From positions 62,001-126,000 of the forward strand of contig NZ_FQZX01000001.1 of assembly GCF_900142175.1 (NCBI RefSeq): a DNA stretch of 64,000 nucleotides. Reading direction: 5' to 3'. How positions within the stretch are numbered: position 1 is the stretch's first letter; each line of letters opens with the position of its first letter. The notes below the pieces were generated by a model, which worked only from the letters and a program-made list of their open reading frames with translations, was not told the origin of the DNA and did not search any database. This document shows, in pieces, positions 1 through 7,938 of this stretch. The translations under genes were made by a program, and so were the position numbers. This DNA is from Maribacter aquivivus (lineage in GTDB: Bacteria > Bacteroidota > Bacteroidia > Flavobacteriales > Flavobacteriaceae).

Positions 1-1
1 T

Positions 2-718
2 TTTGCTGAAGTTAATGTTGTAGAAAGTGCACAAGCTCGAATTGAACAAAAAATCGAAAATGGTAGTTTAATAGTTCCGCAGGGTGTCAGTTATCGCTTT
101 ACCGGAACCTATGAGAATCAGATAAGGGCAGAGAAAACACTTTCAATCGTAGTGCCTATGGCGCTGTTAATTATTTTCTTGATATTATATTTTCAGTTTA
201 AATCGGTAGCCACATCATTAATGGTATTTACAGGAATCTCGGTTGCATTTGCTGGTGGCTTTATTATGATCTGGTTATATGGTCAAGATTGGTTTTTCAA
301 TTTTAGTTTATTCGGAGAAAATCTACGGACACTTTTTAATATGAAAACCATTAACCTAAGTGTAGCTGTCTGGGTTGGTTTTATTGCACTGTTCGGTATA
401 GCTACTGACGACGGTGTTGTTATGGCCACCTACCTGACCCAAACATTTGATAGAGAAAACCCTACTGATAAAAAAGGGATTAGACAAGCAACTTTAGAAG
501 CTGCAGGCAAGCGAATAAGACCTTGTTTAATGACAACCGTAACTACCATATTGGCACTACTGCCTGTATTAACATCTACAGGAAAGGGAAGTGATATTAT
601 GATACCGATGGCCATTCCCATATTTGGAGGAATGATCATAGATATAACTTCCTATTTTTTGGTTCCTGTTCTGTATAGCTGGAAAAAGGAGTATGAACTT
701 AAAAAAGTATACAAATGA
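2..718 (+). CDS. cusA: CusA/CzcA-family RND metal efflux pump, C-terminal part (5' end outside window)
   Basis: This is the C-terminal 238 residues of an inner-membrane RND pump, open from the window edge in frame 2 with no true start visible. The sequence shows a stretch before the last membrane bundle (PQGVSYRFTGTYENQ), then hydrophobic helices and the segment GIATDDGVVMATYL, the conserved region of heavy-metal RND pumps. It ends in basic residues (SWKKEYELKKVYK), as expected for a cytoplasmic tail. Family knowledge: with a CusB adaptor and a CusC channel it exports Cu(I)/Ag(I) from the periplasm by proton antiport. The outer-membrane channel gene follows with a 4-bp overlap. The matching adaptor is probably the one about 10 kb downstream (11070-12812). 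The exact metal is inferred from the copper neighbours. Confidence 0.93.
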   Translation, partial: FAEVNVVESAQARIEQKIENGSLIVPQGVSYRFTGTYENQIRAEKTLSIVVPMALLIIFLILYFQFKSVATSLMVFTGISVAFAGGFIMIWLYGQDWFFNFSLFGENLRTLFNMKTINLSVAVWVGFIALFGIATDDGVVMATYLTQTFDRENPTDKKGIRQATLEAAGKRIRPCLMTTVTTILALLPVLTSTGKGSDIMIPMAIPIFGGMIIDITSYFLVPVLYSWKKEYELKKVYK

Positions 719-1932
719 AACAGTTAAATCTAGTTATTTGCTTATTCCTTCTAACTGCATTTGTTAATGCCCAAGAATTACAGTCTTTTATACAGGAAGC
801 TAAAAGTAATAGTCCAGAGATACAAGCATACAATCTTCGCCATAACATAGCTGAAGAAAAAGTGAACGAAGCTAATTGGATTCCGAATACGGAATTTAGC
901 GCTGGCTATTTTGTAAGTGAGCCAGAAACTAGAACGGGAGCTCAACGAGCACGTTTTTCAGCAAAACAAATGCTGCCTTGGTTTGGTACTATCACAGCTA
1001 GAGAAAATTACGCGAGTTCAATAGCTAATGTCGAATATGTAGAAATCGTAATCGCCAAGCGTAAACTAGCACTTTCCGTCTCTCAGTCGTATTACAGCTT
1101 ATACACAATTAAGACAAAACAAAAAGTGCTTGACGAGAATATAGAGCTACTTAAGACCTATGAAAAATTGGCACTTACTTCCGTAGAAGTTGGCAAAGCT
1201 TCAGCGGTAGATGTGTTGCGATTGCAGATTAGACAAAACGAATTGCAGCAACAAAAAGAGGTGCTGGAGGAAACCTATTTGGGAGAGCAAACTTCCTTCA
1301 ACAAGTTGCTGAATCGAGATGGAAATACAGGTGTAACCATTCTCGAAGCATTGATGTTGCCCAGCGAAGACATCTTTTACGATGAAAATAACCTATCACT
1401 TAATCCAGAGTTGCTTAAATATGACAAACTCTATGAATCCATAGCACAATCAGAACTGTTGAATCAAGCCGAAAGCAATCCTATGATTGGTTTTGGATTG
1501 GATTATTTGCCAGTTTCTGAGCGTCCCGATATGAATTTTAGTGATAATGGGAAGGATATTTTAATGCCGATGGTTTCGGTCTCTATCCCCATTTTCAATA
1601 AGCAGTACGATTCTAGAAGCAAGCAAAACGAATTGAAACAGTTAGAAATCAACGCTCAAAAAGAGAATCGATTGAATGTTTTAGAATCCGCTTTCGCGAA
1701 AGCGCAATCGCAACGTAATCAATCCAGAATAGCATACAATACACAAGCTAAAAATTTAAAGCAAGCTAAAGATGCTGAGCAAATTCTTATTAAAAACTAT
1801 GAAACAGGCACTATCGATTTTAACGATGTACTGGATATACAGGAGCTTCAACTCAAATTTGAGTTGAATCAGGTGGAATCCATACAAATGTATTACATAC
1901 AATCTGCACTGATTAATTACCTAATTAACTAA
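715..1932 (+). CDS. cusC: TolC-family outer-membrane channel of the Cus-type efflux system
   Basis: A 405-residue protein with a clear signal peptide (MKQLNLVICLFLLTAFVNAQ). Two long alpha-helical repeats rich in Q, N, K and E follow, typical of the TolC/OEP fold. Its ATG overlaps the cusA stop (ATGA), which shows translational coupling. Family knowledge: trimeric TolC-like channels carry metal from the RND pump across the outer membrane. There is no N-terminal lipidation cysteine, unlike E. coli CusC, which is normal for Bacteroidota. Codons for AFAK at 1690-1704 form a perfect palindrome shared with other genes in this window (see the repeat entries). Confidence 0.9.
   Translation: MKQLNLVICLFLLTAFVNAQELQSFIQEAKSNSPEIQAYNLRHNIAEEKVNEANWIPNTEFSAGYFVSEPETRTGAQRARFSAKQMLPWFGTITARENYASSIANVEYVEIVIAKRKLALSVSQSYYSLYTIKTKQKVLDENIELLKTYEKLALTSVEVGKASAVDVLRLQIRQNELQQQKEVLEETYLGEQTSFNKLLNRDGNTGVTILEALMLPSEDIFYDENNLSLNPELLKYDKLYESIAQSELLNQAESNPMIGFGLDYLPVSERPDMNFSDNGKDILMPMVSVSIPIFNKQYDSRSKQNELKQLEINAQKENRLNVLESAFAKAQSQRNQSRIAYNTQAKNLKQAKDAEQILIKNYETGTIDFNDVLDIQELQLKFELNQVESIQMYYIQSALINYLIN
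1690..1704. repeat. Copy 1 of palindromic 13-mer TTTCGCGAAAGCG
   Basis: GCTTTCGCGAAAGCG inside cusC. With the flanking C at 1689 it forms a 16-bp perfect palindrome (CGCTTTCGCGAAAGCG). The same 13-mer occurs in three other unrelated genes of the window. Confidence 0.7.
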
Positions 1933-1935
1933 CCG

Positions 1936-2502
1936 ATGGAAAAGAAATTATTCATAAAAAATATGGTGTGTAATCGCTGTATTAAAGCAATTCAGAGGGA
2001 TGTTGAAATATTAGGTATTCAATTAAAGCATATTCAATTAGGCTCTATAATCTATGAAGAGAGATCTAAAGATGATTTTAATAATATAAAAACGATTTTA
2101 GAAAATAATGGTTTTGAAATTCTACTTGCTCAAGACCAGCAACTAGTAGAACAAATTAAAATTGAACTCATCAAGTTACTGCAAAAACTGCCTTTACAAT
2201 TGGAAAAAACTCTCTCTAAATATTTAGAAAGCACGATGAGTATCGAGTACTCAAAAATCAGTAAGATTTTTTCATTTAATGAAAGTATAACTATAGAAAA
2301 ATACTTTATCAAGTTAAAAATAGAAAAAGTAAAAGAGTTGATACAATTACAAGAAAACAACTTTACAGAAATTTCACAACTACTTGATTATAGCAATGTC
2401 AATCATTTAAGTAGGCTATTTAAGAATGAAACTGGTATGAGTTTAACGGAATATAAGAATAGTCAAAAAAGCATAAGAAACGCCTTAGACCAAATTAGGT
2501 AG
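1936..2502 (+). CDS. Metal-sensing-like AraC-family regulator with HMA-like N-terminus
   Basis: A 188-residue protein. Residues 1-70 resemble an HMA (heavy-metal-associated) domain (LFIKNMVCNRCIKAI, a CxxC motif like the GMTCxxC of copper chaperones). Residues 105-185 carry an AraC/XylS helix-turn-helix (ISQLLDYSNVNHLSRLF, then a GMSLTEYK end). The gene starts 3 bp after cusC within the copper operon. Inference: it binds Cu(I)/Ag(I) through the two cysteines and controls this operon as a one-component sensor. It is short for an AraC protein because the usual cupin-type sensing domain is replaced by the HMA-like part. Metal binding and target sites are not shown by the sequence. Confidence 0.8.
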   Translation: MEKKLFIKNMVCNRCIKAIQRDVEILGIQLKHIQLGSIIYEERSKDDFNNIKTILENNGFEILLAQDQQLVEQIKIELIKLLQKLPLQLEKTLSKYLESTMSIEYSKISKIFSFNESITIEKYFIKLKIEKVKELIQLQENNFTEISQLLDYSNVNHLSRLFKNETGMSLTEYKNSQKSIRNALDQIR

Positions 2503-2574
2503 ATAAGAACCATAATTGTGATACAAAAAGCTTTAATTCAAGAGTAATTTCGTGTCTACAAAATAAAAGCTAAA

Positions 2575-4977
2575 ATGAAAACTAAAATAATTTTGTTGTT
2601 TCTAATTGGGTTAACTACAGGTGTTTATGCACAAGACACACAAGGAAATATAGATAACCTTCCAGTAAGAGAACACACTATTACCTTGCGTGAGGCTACT
2701 GTGAATAAAGCAGGCAAAGATGTTGTGGGAATGACCGTTAACGGGACAATTCCCGGTCCAACTTTAGAGTTTACAGAAGGTGAATATGCAATAATATATG
2801 TAAAAAATGAAATGAGTGTAGAAACCTCAGTGCATTGGCACGGACTTTTACTTCCTAACTTTTACGATGGTGTACCGTACTTAAATACACCACCTATAGA
2901 ACCAGGACATACACAGAAATACGAATTTCCTATCAAACAATCTGGAACCTATTGGTACCATTCCCATACAATGTTACAAGAACAAAGCGGCGTATACGGT
3001 TCCATTGTTATTCAGCCTAAAGAAAAAGTGTTGGATTATGACAAAGAATTGGTGTTGGTCTTATCTGACTGGACGAATGAAAAGCCGATGAACGTTCTGC
3101 GTAATTTAAAGCGTGGGAATGAATGGTACAGTATTAAAAAAGGAACAGCTACACCTTTAAATCAAGTAATTGCGCGTGGCGCTTTTGGAGCACAACTCAA
3201 TTTTTGGAGGCAACGTATGGAAGGTGCAGATATAGCAGATGTATATTATCCTGCATTTTTAATTAATGGAGAAGAAAGCATTGACTATCCAGAATTTAAA
3301 GCTGGTGAAAAAATAAGACTGCGAATGATTAATGGAGGAGCTTCTACCTCTTTTTGGATGACGTTTGGAGGAGAGATACCTGTACTGGTTTCTTCAGATG
3401 GATTAGATGTGGTTCCTGTCGAAAGAAATAAAACTTTTATAGGAGTAGCCGAAACGTATGATTTTATTGTCACGGTACCAAAAGAAGGTAAGATGGAATT
3501 TAGAATTACTGCACAAGATGGTTCTGGTACAGCCTCTGCTTTTATAGGTAATGGTACAATTTTACCTGCAATGGATGTTGCTCGACCAGATAAAATCGGG
3601 ATGATGCAGAAAATGGCTAAAATGGATATGAAAATGGGTGCACACGCTTTAAAATTTCAGCCAGGTAAGGATGAGCGTTTTGAGATGAAAGAGGAATACG
3701 GGATGCAGATGGATAAAATGGAAGGAATGAAAATGGATGGAGAGATGAAAATGGATCATTCTAAAATGAAAGGTATGAAGATGGATCATTCAAAAATGTC
3801 TGGAATGGATATGAATAAGCCAAAAGATACTACAGAAATGGGTAAGATGGACCATTCTAATATGGCAGGAATGGATATGAAGAAAGACAAAACAATGTCT
3901 GGAATGAATATGAAGAAAGAGAATTCTATGCCAGGAATGAAGATGGAGGGAATGGATCTATTTGCCGAATACAATTATGATTATTTGAAGTCGCCCAGCA
4001 AAACAACATACGACAAAGATGTTCCCGTTAAGGAAATATTACTAAATCTTACTGGTAATATGAATCGTTACATCTGGAGTATGAATGGTGTACCACTATC
4101 TGAGGCTGATAATATCAAAATAAATAATAAGGAGGTAACGCGCATTACATTCAATAACCTGACGATGATGCACCACCCAATGCACTTACACGGTCACTTC
4201 TTTAGAGTACTTAATGAAAATGGAGAGTACTCGCCATTAAAGCACACGGTAAATGTGCCCCCAATGGAAGAAATGACTATCGAGTTTTATGGAAATAATG
4301 GCGATGAGGCTGGAGACTGGTTTTTCCATTGCCACATTTTATATCATATGATGGGTGGTATGGCAAGAGTAGTGTCTTATGATACGCCACGAGACCCAAG
4401 AATGGATGAATTTCCAGCTTCTAAAATTATTGAAGAAACCAACAAATGGTATTCTTGGGGACTGGTAGATGCAGCGTCGCATACTACTGGTTTTAATTTG
4501 ATGACCTCTAATATTAGAAATCAATTTAATGCTTCTTTTGAATATGGATGGAATGAAAATCTGGAAGGAGAATTCACGTATGAACGGTATCTACACGATT
4601 ATTTACGAGTTTTTGGTGGTGTAAACATTGAGAATTCAACACGTGATAGCTTAAATGAGTTTAGCACAACGGCAGTTGTTGGTGTTCGCTATTTAACGCC
4701 CTACTTATTCAATTTAGATGTGCGTGTTGATAATAAATTAAGACCAAGAATTGGTGTAGGTCGCAGTATAATGATTTTCCCAAAACTGTCTGTATTCGGT
4801 TATTATGAATACCAAATAGATTTAGGTTTCGTAGATGACCTACCTATGAATAAAGACTTTACTTCAGAAACAGTATGGAGTGCAGGAGCTGAATATATGC
4901 TATCAAGAAACTTTTCTCTTATGGCGAGTTACGATAACCGTTTTGGTGCCGGTGGAGGATTATCAGTAAGATTTTAA
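2575..4977 (+). CDS. Multicopper oxidase (CopA/CueO-like) fused to a CopB-like outer-membrane barrel
   Basis: An 800-residue protein with a signal peptide (ends VYAQ). The N-terminal cupredoxin pairs carry copper ligands HWHG (H87, H89) and WYHSH (H129, H131). The C-terminal cupredoxin carries HPMHLHGH (534-541) and HCHILYH (585-591). Between them, about 345-455, lies a Met-rich segment with repeated MDHSKM/GMDM units that should bind Cu(I). Residues from about 625 to the end change to amphipathic strands (FEYGWNENLEGEFTYERY and others, ending in LSVRF), matching CopB-type outer-membrane copper proteins. Family knowledge: CopA-type oxidases convert Cu(I) to Cu(II), and CopB binds copper at the outer membrane. 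The fusion suggests an oxidase tethered to the outer membrane. It lies 72 bp after the regulator gene. Confidence 0.9.
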   Translation: MKTKIILLFLIGLTTGVYAQDTQGNIDNLPVREHTITLREATVNKAGKDVVGMTVNGTIPGPTLEFTEGEYAIIYVKNEMSVETSVHWHGLLLPNFYDGVPYLNTPPIEPGHTQKYEFPIKQSGTYWYHSHTMLQEQSGVYGSIVIQPKEKVLDYDKELVLVLSDWTNEKPMNVLRNLKRGNEWYSIKKGTATPLNQVIARGAFGAQLNFWRQRMEGADIADVYYPAFLINGEESIDYPEFKAGEKIRLRMINGGASTSFWMTFGGEIPVLVSSDGLDVVPVERNKTFIGVAETYDFIVTVPKEGKMEFRITAQDGSGTASAFIGNGTILPAMDVARPDKIGMMQKMAKMDMKMGAHALKFQPGKDERFEMKEEYGMQMDKMEGMKMDGEMKMDHSKMKGMKMDHSKMSGMDMNKPKDTTEMGKMDHSNMAGMDMKKDKTMSGMNMKKENSMPGMKMEGMDLFAEYNYDYLKSPSKTTYDKDVPVKEILLNLTGNMNRYIWSMNGVPLSEADNIKINNKEVTRITFNNLTMMHHPMHLHGHFFRVLNENGEYSPLKHTVNVPPMEEMTIEFYGNNGDEAGDWFFHCHILYHMMGGMARVVSYDTPRDPRMDEFPASKIIEETNKWYSWGLVDAASHTTGFNLMTSNIRNQFNASFEYGWNENLEGEFTYERYLHDYLRVFGGVNIENSTRDSLNEFSTTAVVGVRYLTPYLFNLDVRVDNKLRPRIGVGRSIMIFPKLSVFGYYEYQIDLGFVDDLPMNKDFTSETVWSAGAEYMLSRNFSLMASYDNRFGAGGGLSVRF

Positions 4978-5008
4978 GTAAATAATATTAACAATAAAAC
5001 AAATAAAA

Positions 5009-5599
5009 ATGAAAACAATTAAAAGAAGTATTAGAACAGTAGCCTTAGTCGCTACAATGATTTTAACCGTGTCTTGTAAAGATGCTAATAAGAATGAAGC
5101 ACCTTCGTCTGCTAGCAATGAAGTAATGCAAGAAAATATGGATAGCTCAAAAAATATGGCAATGAATAATTCTCAAAACGCAATGGCAGAAGCTATTTTA
5201 AAAGATTATTTTAATCTTAAAGATGCGCTAGTAGGAGATGAAAATGACAAGGCTAAGATGCTCGGTGGAACACTTGCTAAATCACTTGGCAATCTTGACA
5301 AGTCAACATATTCTGAAAGTCAACAAAAGGAATTAACAGACATTATTGAAGATGCAACAGAACACGCAGAGCATATTTCTGAAAGCGATATCAAACACCA
5401 ACGTGAACATTTTAAAATTTTGAGCAAGGACATTACAGTTATGGTTTCCATAACAGGAACTGCGACAAAGTTGTACGAGCAATTTTGCCCAATGTACGAT
5501 GGTGGAACAGCCTGGTTAAGTACAAAGAAAGAAGTAAGAAACCCATATTACGGAAGCTCAATGTTGAAGTGCGGTAAAGTACAGCGAGAAATCAACTAA
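5009..5599 (+). CDS. DUF3347 lipoprotein of the copper operon
   Basis: A 196-residue protein with a lipoprotein signal (MILTVSC, lipobox cysteine near residue 23), a Met/Asn-rich linker and a DUF3347 domain from about 60 to the end. The domain shows the conserved tail CPMYDGGTAWLS followed by RNPYYG and a final LKCG. The same domain forms the C-terminus of the CusB-like adaptor at 11070-12812, with its own CPM, RNPYYG and LTCG. Family knowledge: DUF3347 occurs alone or fused to CusB-type adaptors and is thought to bind copper. Inference: a periplasm-facing copper-binding helper anchored to a membrane. Confidence 0.82.
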   Translation: MKTIKRSIRTVALVATMILTVSCKDANKNEAPSSASNEVMQENMDSSKNMAMNNSQNAMAEAILKDYFNLKDALVGDENDKAKMLGGTLAKSLGNLDKSTYSESQQKELTDIIEDATEHAEHISESDIKHQREHFKILSKDITVMVSITGTATKLYEQFCPMYDGGTAWLSTKKEVRNPYYGSSMLKCGKVQREIN

Positions 5600-6259
5600 A
5601 TGAAAATTGTAAAAATCATAGCTTGGGTAGCATTAATCGCCTTTGTGATTATTCAATTTTTTCCAACGGATAAAAATGAAAGGTACACAATACCTGAAAC
5701 TGATTTTATGATGTTTAACAAAGTACCGTCTAAAATCGAGAATCAGCTTAAGGTGTCTTGCTATGATTGTCACAGTAATAATACTGTATATCCTTGGTAT
5801 AGCAAAGTTCAGCCAGCAGCTTGGTTTTTAGAAGACCATATTAAAGAAGTAAAAGAAGATGAAATAACATTTCCTTTTAAAAATATTGCTTTCGTATCTG
5901 ACTTTAAAGAAGACATATCCAATGCATTCAAAAATGCAGAAGAAATCGCAAAAAAATGCAATGCAAAAATTCACTTGTTAAACATCAATACGACATCAGA
6001 TTTTAATAGTGTTGAAAATGGTTTACAACCAATAAAGGACTTCTTAACGCATTTTCCAAAATTGGAAAACTATCAGATGCACGTTTATAGTGAAACTAAT
6101 ATAGAAAGTGGTATTGAAAAATTTGAAGATTCTATTGATGTAGATTTAATAGTAATGTACACTCATAGTAGAAAGGGATTATCAAGCATATTTTCAAAGA
6201 GTATTACTGAAAGTATTACCAATCATTCAAAAAAACCAGTGATGACAGTTCATTTATAA
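5600..6259 (+). CDS. Chimera: truncated haem-binding domain joined in frame to a universal stress protein domain
   Basis: A 219-residue reading frame starting directly after the previous stop. Residues 1 to about 92 match a membrane-anchored haem-binding domain protein: one N-terminal membrane helix, the CYDCH haem motif, then NTVYPWYSKVQPAAWFL. The match stops at DHIKEVKED, where the family normally continues for about 60 residues. From about 97 the sequence becomes a UspA-like domain (PFKNIAFVSDFKEDIS to KKPVMTVHL), resembling the second half of tandem Usp proteins. I read this as the product of a deletion that removed the 3' part of one gene and the 5' part of another (junction about 5865-5890). 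The Usp part would be placed on the wrong side of the membrane, so function is doubtful. Confidence 0.75.
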   Translation: MKIVKIIAWVALIAFVIIQFFPTDKNERYTIPETDFMMFNKVPSKIENQLKVSCYDCHSNNTVYPWYSKVQPAAWFLEDHIKEVKEDEITFPFKNIAFVSDFKEDISNAFKNAEEIAKKCNAKIHLLNINTTSDFNSVENGLQPIKDFLTHFPKLENYQMHVYSETNIESGIEKFEDSIDVDLIVMYTHSRKGLSSIFSKSITESITNHSKKPVMTVHL

Positions 6260-6260
6260 T

Positions 6261-6554
6261 ATGGAAAATTACGATACCCTTTCAGAAGCAATAAGTAATC
6301 TACAGACAAGAGGCTATACCGTTGATTTCAATTTGAAAGAGAAACATCTGGAATGTAATGCCTTAAAGTTAAAGATACATCCAGAAGATTTTGATGTTGA
6401 TGAGATGCATCGTTTTGAAGGGATGAGCAGTACAGATGACAATAGTGTGCTTTATGCCATTTCATCCAAAAACGGAATTAAAGGCTTATTGGTGGATGCT
6501 TATGGAGTTTACGCCGAAAATATTTCAGAAGCAATGCGGAAAAAATTAAGATAA
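6261..6554 (+). CDS. Small conserved Bacteroidota protein (often labelled phosphoribosylpyrophosphate synthetase)
   Basis: A 97-residue soluble protein beginning MENYDTLSEAI with the motif HPEDFDVDEMHRFEGMSS. I recognise it as a small family common in Flavobacteriia that databases label phosphoribosylpyrophosphate synthetase. It is far too short and lacks the PRPP-binding motifs, so that label should not be taken as function. It begins 1 bp after the preceding stop and is in an operon with metal genes. Role unknown. Confidence 0.7.
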   Translation: MENYDTLSEAISNLQTRGYTVDFNLKEKHLECNALKLKIHPEDFDVDEMHRFEGMSSTDDNSVLYAISSKNGIKGLLVDAYGVYAENISEAMRKKLR

Positions 6555-6568
6555 ATACAGATTATTAA

Positions 6569-7924
6569 ATGAAACCCTTAAAAACAAATACCCAAAAACT
6601 GTCATTATTAGGCTCTGTATCATTAGGTACAGGTGTGATGATAGGTGCTGGTATTTTTGTATTAATGGGGCAAATAGCCGAATTGGTCGGCGATTTATTT
6701 CCTATTGCATTTGTGGTAGGAGCTTTTATCGTAGGATTTAGTTCGTATTCGTATGTAAAATTCTCAAACGCTTATCCGTCTTCTGGAGGGGTTGCAAAAT
6801 TTTTAACAGAGGCCTATCACCCAGGTACACTTGCGGGTTCATTTTCCTTGTTAATGTACGTTTCAATGGTTGTTGCCGAGAGTTTGGTGGCAGGTACTTT
6901 TGGGGCGTATGCATTACGACTGTTTCCGCAGGAGTATGCCGGCTACGCATCTGTATTGGGAGTCATACTTATTGGTATTGCATATATTGTCAATATTTCA
7001 GGTAATAAAATTATTGAACGTACCGCCACCTTTACTGCAATTATAAAAGTTGTTGGTATCGCTGTATTGGCCATTTCGGGATTGGTTATTTCTGGTTTAC
7101 CTACTATCACAGGTAGTTATAGTCCTGCAACTACCCAATCCTTTCCTGAGGGTTTTGGATTTGTTGCCGCATTAGCCTTATCGATTCTTGCTTATAAAGG
7201 ATTCACGACAATAACGAATCAAGGTGGCGACATAAAAAATCCTCATAAAAATGTTGGGCGTTCCATAATTATTTCAATTATCGTTTGTACAGTTATTTAT
7301 GTTGTTTTGGCGTTATCGGTTGCTGGCGGATTGAGCATTGAAGAAATTATAGTAGCAAAAGATTATGCTTTGGCAGCTTCCGCAAAACCACTATTTGGCG
7401 AATGGGGTTCCACTTTAACAATTTTACTTGCCATTGTAGCAACAGTTTCCGGTGTCATTGCCAGCGTGTATTCTGCTTCAAGAATGTTAGGAATGTTAAG
7501 CGATATGAAACAAGTTCCTAATTTGAATAGAATCAAGAAACTTAAAAACCCTTCGTTGATTCTTACCGTTTCATTAGCAATACTATTAACTATTTTGTTC
7601 GACTTAACTCGAATAGCGTCTATTGGAGCAATTTTCTATTTGATAATGGATATTGCCATTCATTGGGGACTTTTTAAACACCTTAAAAACAAGGTAAAAT
7701 TCAATCCAGTAATTCCCATAATTGCTTTAGTAATGGATATTGTTGTTTTGGCAGCATTTATCTATTTAAAATTTTTGACCGACCCATTTGTGCTTATTGT
7801 CGCAGCAATAGGTATTGCTCTCATTTTTCTTTCTCAATTTCTATTTATGAAATCACATACAGATAAGGACGGCAATATGAATATGGGAATGGAAATGAGT
7901 GAAGATGAAATGACCAAAATGTAA
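6569..7924 (+). CDS. APC-superfamily amino-acid permease-like transporter
   Basis: A 451-residue polytopic membrane protein with about 12 hydrophobic helices. It opens with the APC signature LGTGVMIGAGIFVLMG in TM1 and has YKGFTTITNQGGDIKNP in the TM6 region. APC permeases normally carry amino acids or amines with protons or sodium. The last 20 or so residues are Met/Asp-rich (NMNMGMEMSEDEMTKM), unlike ordinary permeases and similar to copper-binding tails. It sits between a small gene and the copper ATPase in one run of plus-strand genes, which suggests a copper-linked role. The substrate cannot be read from sequence. Confidence 0.85.
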   Translation: MKPLKTNTQKLSLLGSVSLGTGVMIGAGIFVLMGQIAELVGDLFPIAFVVGAFIVGFSSYSYVKFSNAYPSSGGVAKFLTEAYHPGTLAGSFSLLMYVSMVVAESLVAGTFGAYALRLFPQEYAGYASVLGVILIGIAYIVNISGNKIIERTATFTAIIKVVGIAVLAISGLVISGLPTITGSYSPATTQSFPEGFGFVAALALSILAYKGFTTITNQGGDIKNPHKNVGRSIIISIIVCTVIYVVLALSVAGGLSIEEIIVAKDYALAASAKPLFGEWGSTLTILLAIVATVSGVIASVYSASRMLGMLSDMKQVPNLNRIKKLKNPSLILTVSLAILLTILFDLTRIASIGAIFYLIMDIAIHWGLFKHLKNKVKFNPVIPIIALVMDIVVLAAFIYLKFLTDPFVLIVAAIGIALIFLSQFLFMKSHTDKDGNMNMGMEMSEDEMTKM

Positions 7925-7938
7925 AAAATTAAAATAAA

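Noticed and set aside
3600..3960. Met-rich DNA repeats as a mobile or regulatory repeat
   Set aside because: They are explained by the protein-level Met/His copper-binding segment of the oxidase.
6261..6554. Phosphoribosylpyrophosphate synthetase function
   Set aside because: The database-type label does not fit a 97-residue protein without PRPP-binding motifs.
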